Below are positions 32,844 through 42,019 of a DNA stretch of 64,000 bases, one piece after another. Under the pieces are notes generated by a model. The model was not told where the DNA came from. It did no database searches and saw only the letters and a list, made by a program, of their open reading frames with translations. Origin of the DNA: Sphingomonadales bacterium UBA656 (GTDB lineage: Bacteria; Pseudomonadota; Alphaproteobacteria; Sphingomonadales; Sphingomonadaceae). The first letter of the stretch is position 1; every line of letters starts with the position of its first letter. The stretch is taken from positions 62,001 to 126,000 of the forward strand of contig DBOC01000008.1 of assembly GCA_002299895.1 (NCBI GenBank), given 5' to 3'. Both the position numbers and the translations under genes were made by a program.

Positions 32844-33702
32844 TTGGTTCTTTCCTTTGAGCTGTTGCGGCGGTCACTTGCCGTCCGTCGGCGGCGAAAG
32901 CTGCCATTTCGATATCGTTACCCGTTTCACGCATCACGAGGTGCAAAGCCTCACCACAAATTGCCGGAGAGAGGCCCCGATAGGAAAAATGTGCCAACGC
33001 ATTATCGCCAAATTCCCGTCGCACCAAATCCAGCAACAATGTCGCGGTCAACGGGCCGTGGACGACAAGGCCGCGATAGCGCTCTTCGCCTTGCGCATAA
33101 GGCAGATCATAATGAATCCGGTGACTGTTAAACGTTAGTGCAGAGAAACGAAATAGCAGCAGTTCGCTTGGCATAAGCGTGCGATGGCTGCTCCATCCCT
33201 CTAAATCGACGTGCGCGGGCCCGGCTATGGGCGGCGACAAAGCTGCGTCAGGCGCGGCGGCTTCACGATAAACGATGCTCTGCACCTCACGGACCGAAAG
33301 GCCAGATTCGCCGAATGTTTCATGCGCCACATCGACAAATACCAGTTGGCCGGAACCGCCTGATTTTTCTGTAATGGTTTGCACGCGTGACTGGCGGGTA
33401 ACGGCTTCACCGACCCGCAATGGTGCAAAAAAATCTACTTTGCTGGATGCCCACATCCTGCGGGGCAAGGCTATCGGAGGAAGAAAACTCGCTTCGCTAT
33501 CATCACGCGTTGGATGGCCGTCCCGCCCAAGTTGCGCTGTCGCAGCATCCGGCACACAAAGGCACCAATGGAGCCCCTGCGGCACATTGCCATCACTCGG
33601 CGCATCACGATCAAGTGTTGCAAGCCAGCGTGCCGCCAAGCCAGTGTCGATGCGATCTGTGCGCACCTCCTCACGTCCAATCCAAGCGTCCCATGCACTC
33701 AT
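32836..33702 (-). CDS. HTD2/mesaconyl-C4-CoA-hydratase-like MaoC protein
   Basis: The 288-residue double-hotdog protein has an N-terminal FAS1-like dehydratase domain (MWASSKVDFFAPLRVGEAVTRQSRV) and a C-terminal MaoC domain with FNSHRIHYDLPYAQGEERYRGLVVHGPLTATLL. That last pattern is characteristic of the itaconyl-CoA, 3-methylfumaryl-CoA and mesaconyl-C4-CoA hydratases and of HTD2. It would add water to a branched or dicarboxylic enoyl-CoA. A GGGAGG site lies 9 nt upstream of the ATG. Overlaps on both sides (8 nt and 1 nt) show tight coupling with acyl-CoA dehydrogenases. Confidence 0.8.
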   Translation of the reverse strand: MSAWDAWIGREEVRTDRIDTGLAARWLATLDRDAPSDGNVPQGLHWCLCVPDAATAQLGRDGHPTRDDSEASFLPPIALPRRMWASSKVDFFAPLRVGEAVTRQSRVQTITEKSGGSGQLVFVDVAHETFGESGLSVREVQSIVYREAAAPDAALSPPIAGPAHVDLEGWSSHRTLMPSELLLFRFSALTFNSHRIHYDLPYAQGEERYRGLVVHGPLTATLLLDLVRREFGDNALAHFSYRGLSPAICGEALHLVMRETGNDIEMAAFAADGRQVTAATAQRKEPNV

Positions 33703-35291
33703 TAATTGCGACCTCCCGTTAAACCCTTGGCGATCACCTGCGCCTGAATTTCTGCGGCACCTTCAAAGATATTCAATATGCGCGCATCACACAAAACACG
33801 GCTGATTTCATATTCAAGCGCATAGCCATTGCCGCCATGAATTTGCAGTGCGGCATCGGCATTGCTCCATGCCGCGCGGGCGGCCAGCAGCTTCGCCATG
33901 CCCGCCTCAATGTCGCACCGTTTGCCGGAGTCCTTCGCGCGTGCTGCTGCGTAAGTCAGTTCACGGGTCATCACGAAATCGGCAAGGCTCATGGCAATTT
34001 TGTCGGCTACGCGCGGGAACCCAATGATGGCCCTGCCAAACTGCTTGCGGTTAACCGCATAATCCAGACCCAGCTCCAATGCGCGTTTGGCAACACCAAC
34101 GGCGCGGGCGGCAGTTTGGATTCGTGCGCCTTCGAAGGTGCGCATCAATTGCTTGAACCCCTGCCCCTCTTCGCCGCCCAACAAGGCATCGGCCGGGGCA
34201 AGCATCCCATCGAATTGCAACGCATATTCCCGCATACCACGATAACCGAGCACTTCAATCTCGCTACCGGTCATCCCCGTCGCCGGAAACGGCTCGCTAT
34301 CGGTTCCGCGCGGCTTGGGGACGAGCAGCATCGATAGCCCGGCATAGCCTTTCGCATCGGGCATAGTGCGCACGAGCATCGTCATCAAATCAGACCTGCT
34401 GCCATGCGTAATCCATGTTTTGGCCCCATCGATTGTCCATCCACCATCGGTCAATTGCGCCCGGGTTTGCAACGCGCCGAGGTCAGACCCTGTGTCGGGT
34501 TCCGTAAACACTGCAGTCGGTAAAATTTCTCCGCCCGCGATTTTCGGCAGCCAGTACGCCTTTTGCGCTTCAGTACCGCCCATGGAAATCAATTCACCGG
34601 CAATTTCAGACCGCGTGCTTAGTGAGCCCGCGCCAATCCAGCCACGTGACAGCTCTTCGGTTATCACACACATGACCAGCTTGGATAAACCAAGCCCGCC
34701 ATATTCTGCAGGAATACAGACGCCAAAAGTGCCAAGCGCCGCCATCGCCGAAATCGTGTCATCGGGGATCAAATCATTGGCCAGATGCCAGCGGTGCGCG
34801 TGCGGCAAAATCTCGCTATTCGTAAATCGGCGATATTGATCGCGAATAGCATCAAGCTCCGCGTCGTGAAGGCTTTCACTCGGCATTGTACCTGACGCCA
34901 TTGCGTGCGCGACATCGGCACGCATCCCGGCATGATCTGCACCCAATATATCTTTGCAGCTTGCAGCCAACGTTGCCGCCTGCTGCGAAATGCCAAGATC
35001 AACGGGACGGAATATTTCATTCTGTCCCATCGGCAATCCGCCGGTCAATTGCCCAAGCGTTTCGGCAAAAATCAGCGTCGCAATGTTTCGATCAAGTTCG
35101 GTTCCACCATCATGTAGGCGCAGCCAGTCAGCCACTGCTTCAAGCGCAGCAACGCTTGTCGCAATCCAAGAAAAGCCATGGGCCGCACGTTGGTCGGCGT
35201 CCATCGACCGCTCTTTTACCCGGTCACAAAGCGCCGCCTTCGCCCCGTCGCGGTAGCCCTCAGCAGCTTCGAGAGCGGCCGCAAAACTCAT
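33702..35291 (-). CDS. large acyl-CoA dehydrogenase, methylsuccinyl-CoA-dehydrogenase-like
   Basis: This 529-residue ACAD has an extra N-terminal helical domain of about 150 residues, with LIFAETLGQLTGGLPMGQNEIFRP. The ACAD core follows with CIPAEYGGLGLSK, FTEPDTGSDLGALQTRA, TIDGAKTWITHGSRSDLMT and a normal catalytic Glu in NIFEGAAEIQAQVIAKGL. Methylsuccinyl-CoA dehydrogenase (Mcd) of the ethylmalonyl-CoA pathway has this length and architecture, so Mcd-like is the best guess. No crotonyl-CoA carboxylase/reductase or ethylmalonyl-CoA mutase is in the window. It overlaps the thiolase by 4 nt. Confidence 0.7.
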   Translation of the reverse strand: MSFAAALEAAEGYRDGAKAALCDRVKERSMDADQRAAHGFSWIATSVAALEAVADWLRLHDGGTELDRNIATLIFAETLGQLTGGLPMGQNEIFRPVDLGISQQAATLAASCKDILGADHAGMRADVAHAMASGTMPSESLHDAELDAIRDQYRRFTNSEILPHAHRWHLANDLIPDDTISAMAALGTFGVCIPAEYGGLGLSKLVMCVITEELSRGWIGAGSLSTRSEIAGELISMGGTEAQKAYWLPKIAGGEILPTAVFTEPDTGSDLGALQTRAQLTDGGWTIDGAKTWITHGSRSDLMTMLVRTMPDAKGYAGLSMLLVPKPRGTDSEPFPATGMTGSEIEVLGYRGMREYALQFDGMLAPADALLGGEEGQGFKQLMRTFEGARIQTAARAVGVAKRALELGLDYAVNRKQFGRAIIGFPRVADKIAMSLADFVMTRELTYAAARAKDSGKRCDIEAGMAKLLAARAAWSNADAALQIHGGNGYALEYEISRVLCDARILNIFEGAAEIQAQVIAKGLTGGRN

Positions 35292-36502
35292 GCGCGCTCA
35301 AACACCGCCGCAATACCCTGACCACCGCCAATGCACATTGTTTCAAGCCCGAAGCGAACATCACGGCGATGCATTTCACGGGTAAGGTTCGCCAATATCC
35401 GACCGCCGGTGGCACCAATGGGATGCCCAAGCGAAATACCGGAACCGTTGACGTTGAGCATGTCATGTCGACTGTCATCATCCGACCAACCCCAGCCCTT
35501 GAGACAGGCCAGAACTTGCGGCGCAAACGCCTCATTCAATTCAACCAGACCGATGTCGTCCCAGGAAAGGCCATTGCGCGCAAAGAGCCGCTCAGTTGCT
35601 GGAACCGGACCAAAGCCCATGCGTGAAGGCTCGCAACCGGCGGCAGCCCAGCTGTGGAAATAGGCGATGGGCTCCAACCCAAGTTCTTCAAGTTTATCTT
35701 CTGCGACAACAAGACAGGCTGCACCGGCATCATTTTGTTGGCTGGCATTGCCCGCAGTGACAACGCCGCCTTCGAGCGGGCGTAAAGCAGCCATTGTCTC
35801 AAGTGTCGCGTCGGCGCGATAGCCTTCGTCATGATCAAAGACGATGGGATCGCCTTTCCTTTGCGCGATGCTCACCGGCACCAATTCATCGTCAAACAAA
35901 CCATTTGCCCATGCCGCCGCAGCGCGCTGGTGCGATCGGGCCGCATACGCGTCACATGCTTCGCGGCTGATATCATGGTCTTTGGCTAAGTTCTCGGCGG
36001 TTTCAATCATACCAGTGATCACACCAAAGCGTTCAACCGGCTGGCTCATGACGCGTCCGCGGGTCAACCGGTCATGCAAGGTCAAATTGCCTGCGCGCAC
36101 GCCTTTGCGAATATCGGTCGTGTAGTGCTCAACGTTGGACATGCTTTCGCATCCACCCGCAACCACCACATCGCTAACGCCGGTTTGAACCATCATGGCA
36201 GCATTCACGATGGCTTGCAGGCCAGAGCCGCAACGTCGATCGACTTGATACCCAGGAACTTCAATCGGAAGCCCCGCCGCAAGCCACGCCCAATGTCCGA
36301 TGCAGGGTGCTTCACCACTGCCATATCCTTGGGCAAAAACTACGTCATCCACGCGGGTCGGATCGATCTTTGTCCTCTCGATCAGAGCCTTGAGGATAAT
36401 ACCGCCCAAGTCACCTGCGTTGAGTGAAGATAGCGCACCACCAAATTTGCCGACGGGCGTGCGGATGGGCGCGACGATAGCGGCACGGCGAAGCTTATTC
36501 AT
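35288..36502 (-). CDS. acetyl-CoA acyltransferase (thiolase)
   Basis: The 404-residue thiolase has the acyl-accepting C91 in QVDRRCGSGLQA, the His in SLGHPIGATGGR near residue 360, and C390 in TMCIGGGQGIA. It probably cleaves a 3-ketoacyl-CoA with CoA in a degradation pathway. It overlaps CaiB upstream and the Mcd-like gene downstream, each by 4 nt. A biosynthetic acetoacetyl-CoA role is possible but less likely in this context. Confidence 0.92.
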   Translation of the reverse strand: MNKLRRAAIVAPIRTPVGKFGGALSSLNAGDLGGIILKALIERTKIDPTRVDDVVFAQGYGSGEAPCIGHWAWLAAGLPIEVPGYQVDRRCGSGLQAIVNAAMMVQTGVSDVVVAGGCESMSNVEHYTTDIRKGVRAGNLTLHDRLTRGRVMSQPVERFGVITGMIETAENLAKDHDISREACDAYAARSHQRAAAAWANGLFDDELVPVSIAQRKGDPIVFDHDEGYRADATLETMAALRPLEGGVVTAGNASQQNDAGAACLVVAEDKLEELGLEPIAYFHSWAAAGCEPSRMGFGPVPATERLFARNGLSWDDIGLVELNEAFAPQVLACLKGWGWSDDDSRHDMLNVNGSGISLGHPIGATGGRILANLTREMHRRDVRFGLETMCIGGGQGIAAVFERA

Positions 36503-37701
36503 TTGGAAATTCCTATTATTCCAGTGTCGATGAGACGGGCTATTTCGCCCGAGGACAGGCCGAGCGAAGTGCTCAATATTTCCTCGCTATGCGCCCCATT
36601 GCGCGGCGCTGCCTTTGCGACGCCACGCTGCAATTGGGGAATACTGCCAAAAGCACCAGCAGCGGGATAATTGAAACCCGAAGGGTTTGCGTCAAAGTCG
36701 CTAAAAATAGGATTGTTACCAACCAAGCGTGGATCATGCGCAGCGTCCAACATGGTTCGATAGGCCGAATGAACAATTCCGGCCTCATCCAGGGTTGCAG
36801 CCATCACCGCGTGATCGAGCGAGCCAATTGCCCTTTCAAACAACGGATAAAGCGCATCGCGGTGCTGAAAGCGAAGCCCATCGTCTTTCGCAAAACTCAC
36901 TCCACGTTCCGCCTCTATCGCCTCGATTTGCGCCGTCAAACCAAGCGCCAAAATTAGGTTCGCCCATTGGCGATGTGTCACAACGACCACCATCGTGCGC
37001 ACATTGTCTTTGGTCACAAAATCGCGCCCGAACAATCCATAGACCGCGTTGCCGAGTCGAGGACGATTGGCATTATTATGCAACACCTCGGCGACACCGC
37101 CCAGATTAGCCACAGTGCCAATGGCTACATCCGACAGAGGAATGCGAACCTCACTGCCCTCGCCCGTCTGTTCCCGCCTACGAATGGCAGCCAGCATTGC
37201 AAATGCCGCATAGGCGCCGCTGATGACATCCCAAGCAGGCAGCACATGGTTGACTGGTTCCGGGCCAGCCCCAGTCATCATTGGATAGCCAACGGCATTG
37301 TTAACCGTGTAATCAAGTGCCGGTGCCCCGTCGGCCCAGCCCATAACCCGAACGGTTACAAGGTCTGCACGTCCTTCGGCCAATTTTGCGTGGGAAAGAA
37401 AACCTTCCGCGGGAAAGTTGGTGATAAACTGCCCGGTGACCCGCACCAGTTCCTGCAACAACTCGCGCCCCTGCGGGCTCGAAAGATCAAGCGCGACTGA
37501 TTTTTTGGCGCGGTTTAGATTTTCCCAATACAGCGAGTCATTTGCCGCAGTCACTGGCCAACGATGGTAGTCCGGGCCGCCACCAACCTGATCGACACGG
37601 ATCACCTCTGCCCCGAATTGCGCGCAATACAAACCGGCTGTCGGCGACGCCACAAAGGACGACGCCTCGATAATCTTCAGACCATCCAGTAAATTATACA
37701 T
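36499..37701 (-). CDS. CaiB/BaiF family CoA-transferase
   Basis: The 400-residue class III CoA-transferase starts MYNLLDGLKIIEASSFVASPTAG and carries the catalytic aspartate D158 in PAWDVISGAYAAFAML. Such enzymes move CoA between carboxylic acids through an aspartyl-CoA thioester; donors are often succinyl-CoA or acetyl-CoA. It may activate the acid that this operon degrades. It is 31 nt downstream of the first acyl-CoA dehydrogenase. Confidence 0.92.
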   Translation of the reverse strand: MYNLLDGLKIIEASSFVASPTAGLYCAQFGAEVIRVDQVGGGPDYHRWPVTAANDSLYWENLNRAKKSVALDLSSPQGRELLQELVRVTGQFITNFPAEGFLSHAKLAEGRADLVTVRVMGWADGAPALDYTVNNAVGYPMMTGAGPEPVNHVLPAWDVISGAYAAFAMLAAIRRREQTGEGSEVRIPLSDVAIGTVANLGGVAEVLHNNANRPRLGNAVYGLFGRDFVTKDNVRTMVVVVTHRQWANLILALGLTAQIEAIEAERGVSFAKDDGLRFQHRDALYPLFERAIGSLDHAVMAATLDEAGIVHSAYRTMLDAAHDPRLVGNNPIFSDFDANPSGFNYPAAGAFGSIPQLQRGVAKAAPRNGAHSEEILSTSLGLSSGEIARLIDTGIIGISK

Positions 37702-37732
37702 GCATTACGCCCTGGGGATTACGCACGTGTCA

Positions 37733-38890
37733 TCAGGCCTGAGCTGCCCATTCACGCAGCATATGCTTGGCAATCTGAAGCTGCAGGATTTGCGTCGTGC
37801 CTTCATAAATCCTGTAAATACGCGCGTCACGGTAGAAACGTTCCGCATCATATTCTGCAAGATAACCAGCGCCACCGTAAATCTGGACAACACGATCAAC
37901 CACGCGGCCACACATTTCGGTGGCAAACACCTTTGCAGCAGCAGCCTTCCGCAGGACATTCTCACCTGCATCGGCACGGCGGGCAGCGTCATCCAACATA
38001 CATTCTGCGGCATAGATTTCGATGTCGCTATCCGCCAGCATTTGCTGGATCAGCTGGAAATTGGCAATCGGTTCACCGAAAGCCTTACGTTCATTGGCGT
38101 AGCGCAGCGCGCTATCGAGCGCACGGCGGGCATATCCGGTTGCTGCAGCCCCCACTGACAGGCGGCCATTGTCGAGGCTCTGCATGGCAAATGCAAAGCC
38201 CTTACCTTCTTCGCCACCCAAGATGGCATCGGCCGGCAATTTCACATCTTCCATAATGATATCGGCGATGTGGCTTCCTGCCTGCCCCATTTTCTTGTCG
38301 GACTTACCAACGGTGACACCAGCGGTGTCCATGGGAACAATAAAGGCCGAAACATGCGCATTTTTTGGCAGAGCCTCTTTACTGGTGCGCGCCATAATAA
38401 GGGCGACCTTCGCGAAAGGTGCATTGGTAATGTAGCGCTTTGTGCCATTCAGCACCCAACCATTGCCGGACTTCACGGCGATGGTCTGCATAGCGGCAGA
38501 ATCCGAACCCGATCCAGGCTCGGTAAGTCCGAATGAAGCAACTTCACCCGCTGCCAATCGCGGCAACCATTCGGCTTTCTGTGCATCAGTACCGCCATTT
38601 TTAAACGCCGAACAAATCATACCGATGTTGATCGATGTGATCGACCGATAGCATGGCATCGCATAGCTCAATTCGCGGATCGTGCGGATATATTGCTGAA
38701 TATTCATACCTGCGCCGCCATATTCCTCAGGCATGGTCAAACCAAACAGACCCATGTCCCGCATTTCAGCAAGGATCGGGTCCGGAATTACGTCTGTTTC
38801 TAGGATTTCCTTCTCCGCCGGAATTAACCGTTCGCGAACATAGCGTTGTAGCTGCACGATAAACTGTTCAAAAATATCGTTATCCATCAC
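37733..38890 (-). CDS. acyl-CoA dehydrogenase, first gene of the catabolic operon
   Basis: The 385-residue protein is a canonical ACAD. It has FGLTMPEEYGGAGMNIQQ, FGLTEPGSGSDSAAMQTIA, WVLNGTKRYITNAPFA, and the catalytic Glu in RIYEGTTQILQLQIAKHML. It resembles short or branched-chain acyl-CoA dehydrogenases. It is the promoter-proximal gene of the eight-gene unit and is divergent from cysD across 304 bp. ATG 38887 is an alternative start. Confidence 0.9.
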   Translation of the reverse strand: MMDNDIFEQFIVQLQRYVRERLIPAEKEILETDVIPDPILAEMRDMGLFGLTMPEEYGGAGMNIQQYIRTIRELSYAMPCYRSITSINIGMICSAFKNGGTDAQKAEWLPRLAAGEVASFGLTEPGSGSDSAAMQTIAVKSGNGWVLNGTKRYITNAPFAKVALIMARTSKEALPKNAHVSAFIVPMDTAGVTVGKSDKKMGQAGSHIADIIMEDVKLPADAILGGEEGKGFAFAMQSLDNGRLSVGAAATGYARRALDSALRYANERKAFGEPIANFQLIQQMLADSDIEIYAAECMLDDAARRADAGENVLRKAAAAKVFATEMCGRVVDRVVQIYGGAGYLAEYDAERFYRDARIYRIYEGTTQILQLQIAKHMLREWAAQA

Positions 38891-39194
38891 GTCCGCTTCC
38901 CCTGAGGTTCAAAAAATATCATTTCCGTATGCGCTCACTACTAACCACATTGAGCCGTAAATTCGAAAAACTGTTTGTTTAAGCCGTGACATTAGGTTCA
39001 ACACTTGTCGACTGAAATGCTACTTTCCTCTTCCGCTATATCCAGTTAGCTCTCATGACGATTAGGTCCAGACATTATAAAATACTGAATTTGGTAACCT
39101 TCGCTAAAACAGGGATATTCGCCGATGCAAGAATGTCTTGTTTGCCCGACGCAATGAAACCTGACTATGAGGCGCATAGGAAGAGTAGCAAACT
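38891..39194. other. divergent intergenic region between acyl-CoA operon and cysD
   Basis: The 304 bp is AT-rich compared with its neighbours and holds no credible ORF. It should carry the promoters of both the acyl-CoA operon (leftward) and cysDNCQ (rightward). I see no clear inverted repeat long enough to name an operator. No regulator gene lies on either side. Confidence 0.5.
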
Positions 39195-40097
39195 ATGACC
39201 AAAACCCTGACGCATCTTGCGCGCCTTGAAGCAGAAGCAATCCATATCATGCGGGAAGTTGTCGCTGAAGCGGACAAGCCGGTGATGCTGTATAGCGTGG
39301 GTAAGGACAGCGCGGTTATGCTCCATTTGGCACGCAAGGCATTCTATCCCTCACCCCCGCCATTTCCTTTGCTACATATTGATACAACATGGAAGTTCAA
39401 GGCGATGTATGCGTTGCGCGAAAAAGCTGCGCGCGATGCAGGTATGGAATTGTTGGTGCACCAAAACCCCGAGGCACTTGCGCGTGGTATCAACCCTTTT
39501 GATCACGGATCACTGCACACCGACATGTGGAAAACCGAAGGGCTAAAGCAAGCGCTTGATGAATATGGTTTTGATGTCGCTTTTGGCGGGGCAAGGCGTG
39601 ATGAGGAAAAGAGCCGTGCCAAGGAACGTATATTCTCGTTCCGCACTGCAACCCATATTTGGGACCCAAAGAACCAGCGGCCCGAATTATGGAGCCTCTA
39701 TAATGCACGCAAGGCGAAAGCAGAGAGCATAAGGGTTTTCCCCATCTCCAATTGGACCGAGCTAGACATTTGGCAGTATATCCACCTTGAGAATATCGAA
39801 ATTGTTCCGCTCTATTTCAGCGCACCGCGTCCCACGGTCACACGCGACGGCATGCTTCTGATGGTCGATGATGAACGTTTCCCGTTGAAAGATGGTGAGG
39901 TCCCCGTCAAACGCTCGATCCGTTTCCGGACGCTTGGCTGCTATCCGCTTACCGGCGCTGTCGAGAGCATGGCGTCAACCTTACCCGAAGTTATCCAAGA
40001 AATGTTGTTAACCACCACCTCTGAGCGCCAAGGGCGTGTGATTGACCATGATCAGGCCGCCAGCATGGAGAAAAAGAAACAAGAGGGCTATTTCTGA
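39195..40097 (+). CDS. cysD: sulfate adenylyltransferase subunit 2
   Basis: CysD is the catalytic ATP sulfurylase subunit that makes APS from sulfate and ATP. The PP-loop motif is YSVGKDSAVMLHLARKAF near residue 35, and further family segments are FGGARRDEEKSRAKERIFSF, with RVFPISNWTELDIW near residue 185. Its TGA shares one base with the cysNC start. At 300 residues it is full length. Confidence 0.96.
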   Translation: MTKTLTHLARLEAEAIHIMREVVAEADKPVMLYSVGKDSAVMLHLARKAFYPSPPPFPLLHIDTTWKFKAMYALREKAARDAGMELLVHQNPEALARGINPFDHGSLHTDMWKTEGLKQALDEYGFDVAFGGARRDEEKSRAKERIFSFRTATHIWDPKNQRPELWSLYNARKAKAESIRVFPISNWTELDIWQYIHLENIEIVPLYFSAPRPTVTRDGMLLMVDDERFPLKDGEVPVKRSIRFRTLGCYPLTGAVESMASTLPEVIQEMLLTTTSERQGRVIDHDQAASMEKKKQEGYF

Positions 40098-42019
40098 TGT
40101 CAGATGTGTCCCTCCATAATGGCATTTATAAAACCGATAAGCTAATTGCTTCGGATATTGACGCCTATCTGAACATCCACCAGCATAAATCGCTACTTCG
40201 GTTCATCACTTGCGGTTCGGTAGATGACGGCAAATCGACGCTGATCGGTCGATTATTGTACGATTCCAAGATGATTTTTGAAGATCAACTTGCGACTTTG
40301 GAATCCGATTCCAAACGGATGGGCACGCAAGGTCAGGAAATCGACTTTGCGTTGCTTGTAGACGGACTTGCAGCCGAGCGTGAGCAAGGCATCACGATCG
40401 ATGTCGCCTACCGGTTTTTCGCTACGGAGAAGCGGAAATTCATCGTCGCCGATTGCCCAGGTCATGAACAATATACCCGCAATATGGTAACTGGCGCATC
40501 AACCGCAGATCTTGCGGTAATCCTTATCGATGCACGCAAAGGCATGCTCGTCCAGACGCGGCGTCATAGCTATCTTGCCCAGTTACTGGGCATAAAAAAC
40601 ATTGTTCTTGCGGTGAACAAGATGGACCTGATCGCCTATGATCAGGCGAAATATGACGCAATCGTTGCCGAATACACCGCATTTACGAACAGCATCGGCA
40701 TAAGCGATTTTACCGCAATGCCGATTTCCGGCTTCAAAGGCGATAACATCACCGAGCGTTCGGTCCATATGCCATGGTATGCAGGTCCACCGCTGATCGC
40801 GCATTTGGAGACCGTCGCGCTGGATAATGACGCGGATCAGGCAAAGCCATTGCGTATGCCAGTACAATGGGTCAACCGCCCCAATCTGGATTTTCGGGGA
40901 TTTTCTGGCCAGATTGCAACCGGCATAGTGCGCCCCGGTGATGCCATTCGGGTGCTGCCGTCCGGTAAGACATCAACGATAACCAAGATTGTCACGCTCG
41001 ATGGAGAACTCAGCGAAGCCGTTGCAGGCCAGTCGGTCACCCTGTGCTTTGCAGACGAAATCGACTGTTCGCGCGGAGATGTGATTGCCGCTGCAGACAA
41101 TCCGCCCGAGGTGTCCGACCAGTTTGAAAGCACTATTGTCTGGATGGCAGACGAGGCTTTGGTTCCGGGGCGCGCTTATTGGCTGAAGCTTGGAACCCAA
41201 ACAGTTTCCGCCACCGTTCAGTCGCCAAAATACACAATCAATGTAAACAACATGGAGCATATGGCCGCCAAGACGTTGGAACTCAACGCCATTGGTGTCG
41301 CGGAAATTTTAACGGACAAAGCCATTGTGTTCGAACCCTATGCGAACAATCATGTTTTGGGCGGATATATTCTGATCGACAAGATCACCAATGCGACCGT
41401 CGCGGCCGGTATGCTGCACTTTTCTCTACGTCGCGCCCAAAATGTTCATTGGCAAGCAACCGACGTTGGTCGCGAAGCACATGCTGCGCTTAAGAACCAA
41501 AAACCAAAGATATTGTGGTTCACCGGTCTTTCCGGTTCGGGTAAGTCAACTATTGCCAATGAAGTCGAAAAAACCCTCAATCTTTTGAATCGGCACACAT
41601 TTTTGCTCGATGGCGACAATATCCGCCACGGCCTTAATAAGGATTTGGGCTTTACCGAAACCGACCGGATTGAAAATATTCGCCGCGTGGGCGAAGTGGC
41701 AAAGCTGATGGCAGATGCGGGACTTATTGTCCTGACTGCGTTTATTTCGCCGTTCCGCGCAGAACGCGATATGGTGCGCGCGATGATGCCTGAGGGTGAG
41801 TTTGTCGAAATATTCGTCGACACCCCAATTGAGATTGCGGAAGCGCGCGATGTGAAAGGGCTGTATAAAAAAGCCCGCGCTGGACAATTGAAGAATTTTA
41901 CGGGTATCGACAGCCCCTATGAGCCACCCGAAAATCCTGACATCCGCGTGAATACGGTTGAAATGAGCCCCGTTGAAGCCGCTGAACATATCGTTCGCCA
42001 GCTAATGCCGTTAAAATGA
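40097..42019 (+). CDS. cysNC: fused sulfate adenylyltransferase GTPase subunit and APS kinase
   Basis: Residues about 30-440 are CysN, an EF-Tu-like GTPase (G1 GSVDDGKST at 40-48, DCPGHEQYTRN, NKMDL) that drives APS formation with CysD. Residues about 465-640 are CysC, APS kinase, with P-loop GLSGSGKST near 476, LDGDNIRHGLN and the FVDTPIEIAEARDVKGLYKKARAGQLKNF lid. The fusion is common in bacteria. Together they make PAPS for sulfate reduction or sulfation. The gene overlaps cysQ by 4 nt. Confidence 0.96.
   Translation: MSDVSLHNGIYKTDKLIASDIDAYLNIHQHKSLLRFITCGSVDDGKSTLIGRLLYDSKMIFEDQLATLESDSKRMGTQGQEIDFALLVDGLAAEREQGITIDVAYRFFATEKRKFIVADCPGHEQYTRNMVTGASTADLAVILIDARKGMLVQTRRHSYLAQLLGIKNIVLAVNKMDLIAYDQAKYDAIVAEYTAFTNSIGISDFTAMPISGFKGDNITERSVHMPWYAGPPLIAHLETVALDNDADQAKPLRMPVQWVNRPNLDFRGFSGQIATGIVRPGDAIRVLPSGKTSTITKIVTLDGELSEAVAGQSVTLCFADEIDCSRGDVIAAADNPPEVSDQFESTIVWMADEALVPGRAYWLKLGTQTVSATVQSPKYTINVNNMEHMAAKTLELNAIGVAEILTDKAIVFEPYANNHVLGGYILIDKITNATVAAGMLHFSLRRAQNVHWQATDVGREAHAALKNQKPKILWFTGLSGSGKSTIANEVEKTLNLLNRHTFLLDGDNIRHGLNKDLGFTETDRIENIRRVGEVAKLMADAGLIVLTAFISPFRAERDMVRAMMPEGEFVEIFVDTPIEIAEARDVKGLYKKARAGQLKNFTGIDSPYEPPENPDIRVNTVEMSPVEAAEHIVRQLMPLK

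Noticed and set aside
39104..39337. minus-strand ORF over the cysD start
   Set aside because: It overlaps the start of cysD on the other strand and resembles nothing.
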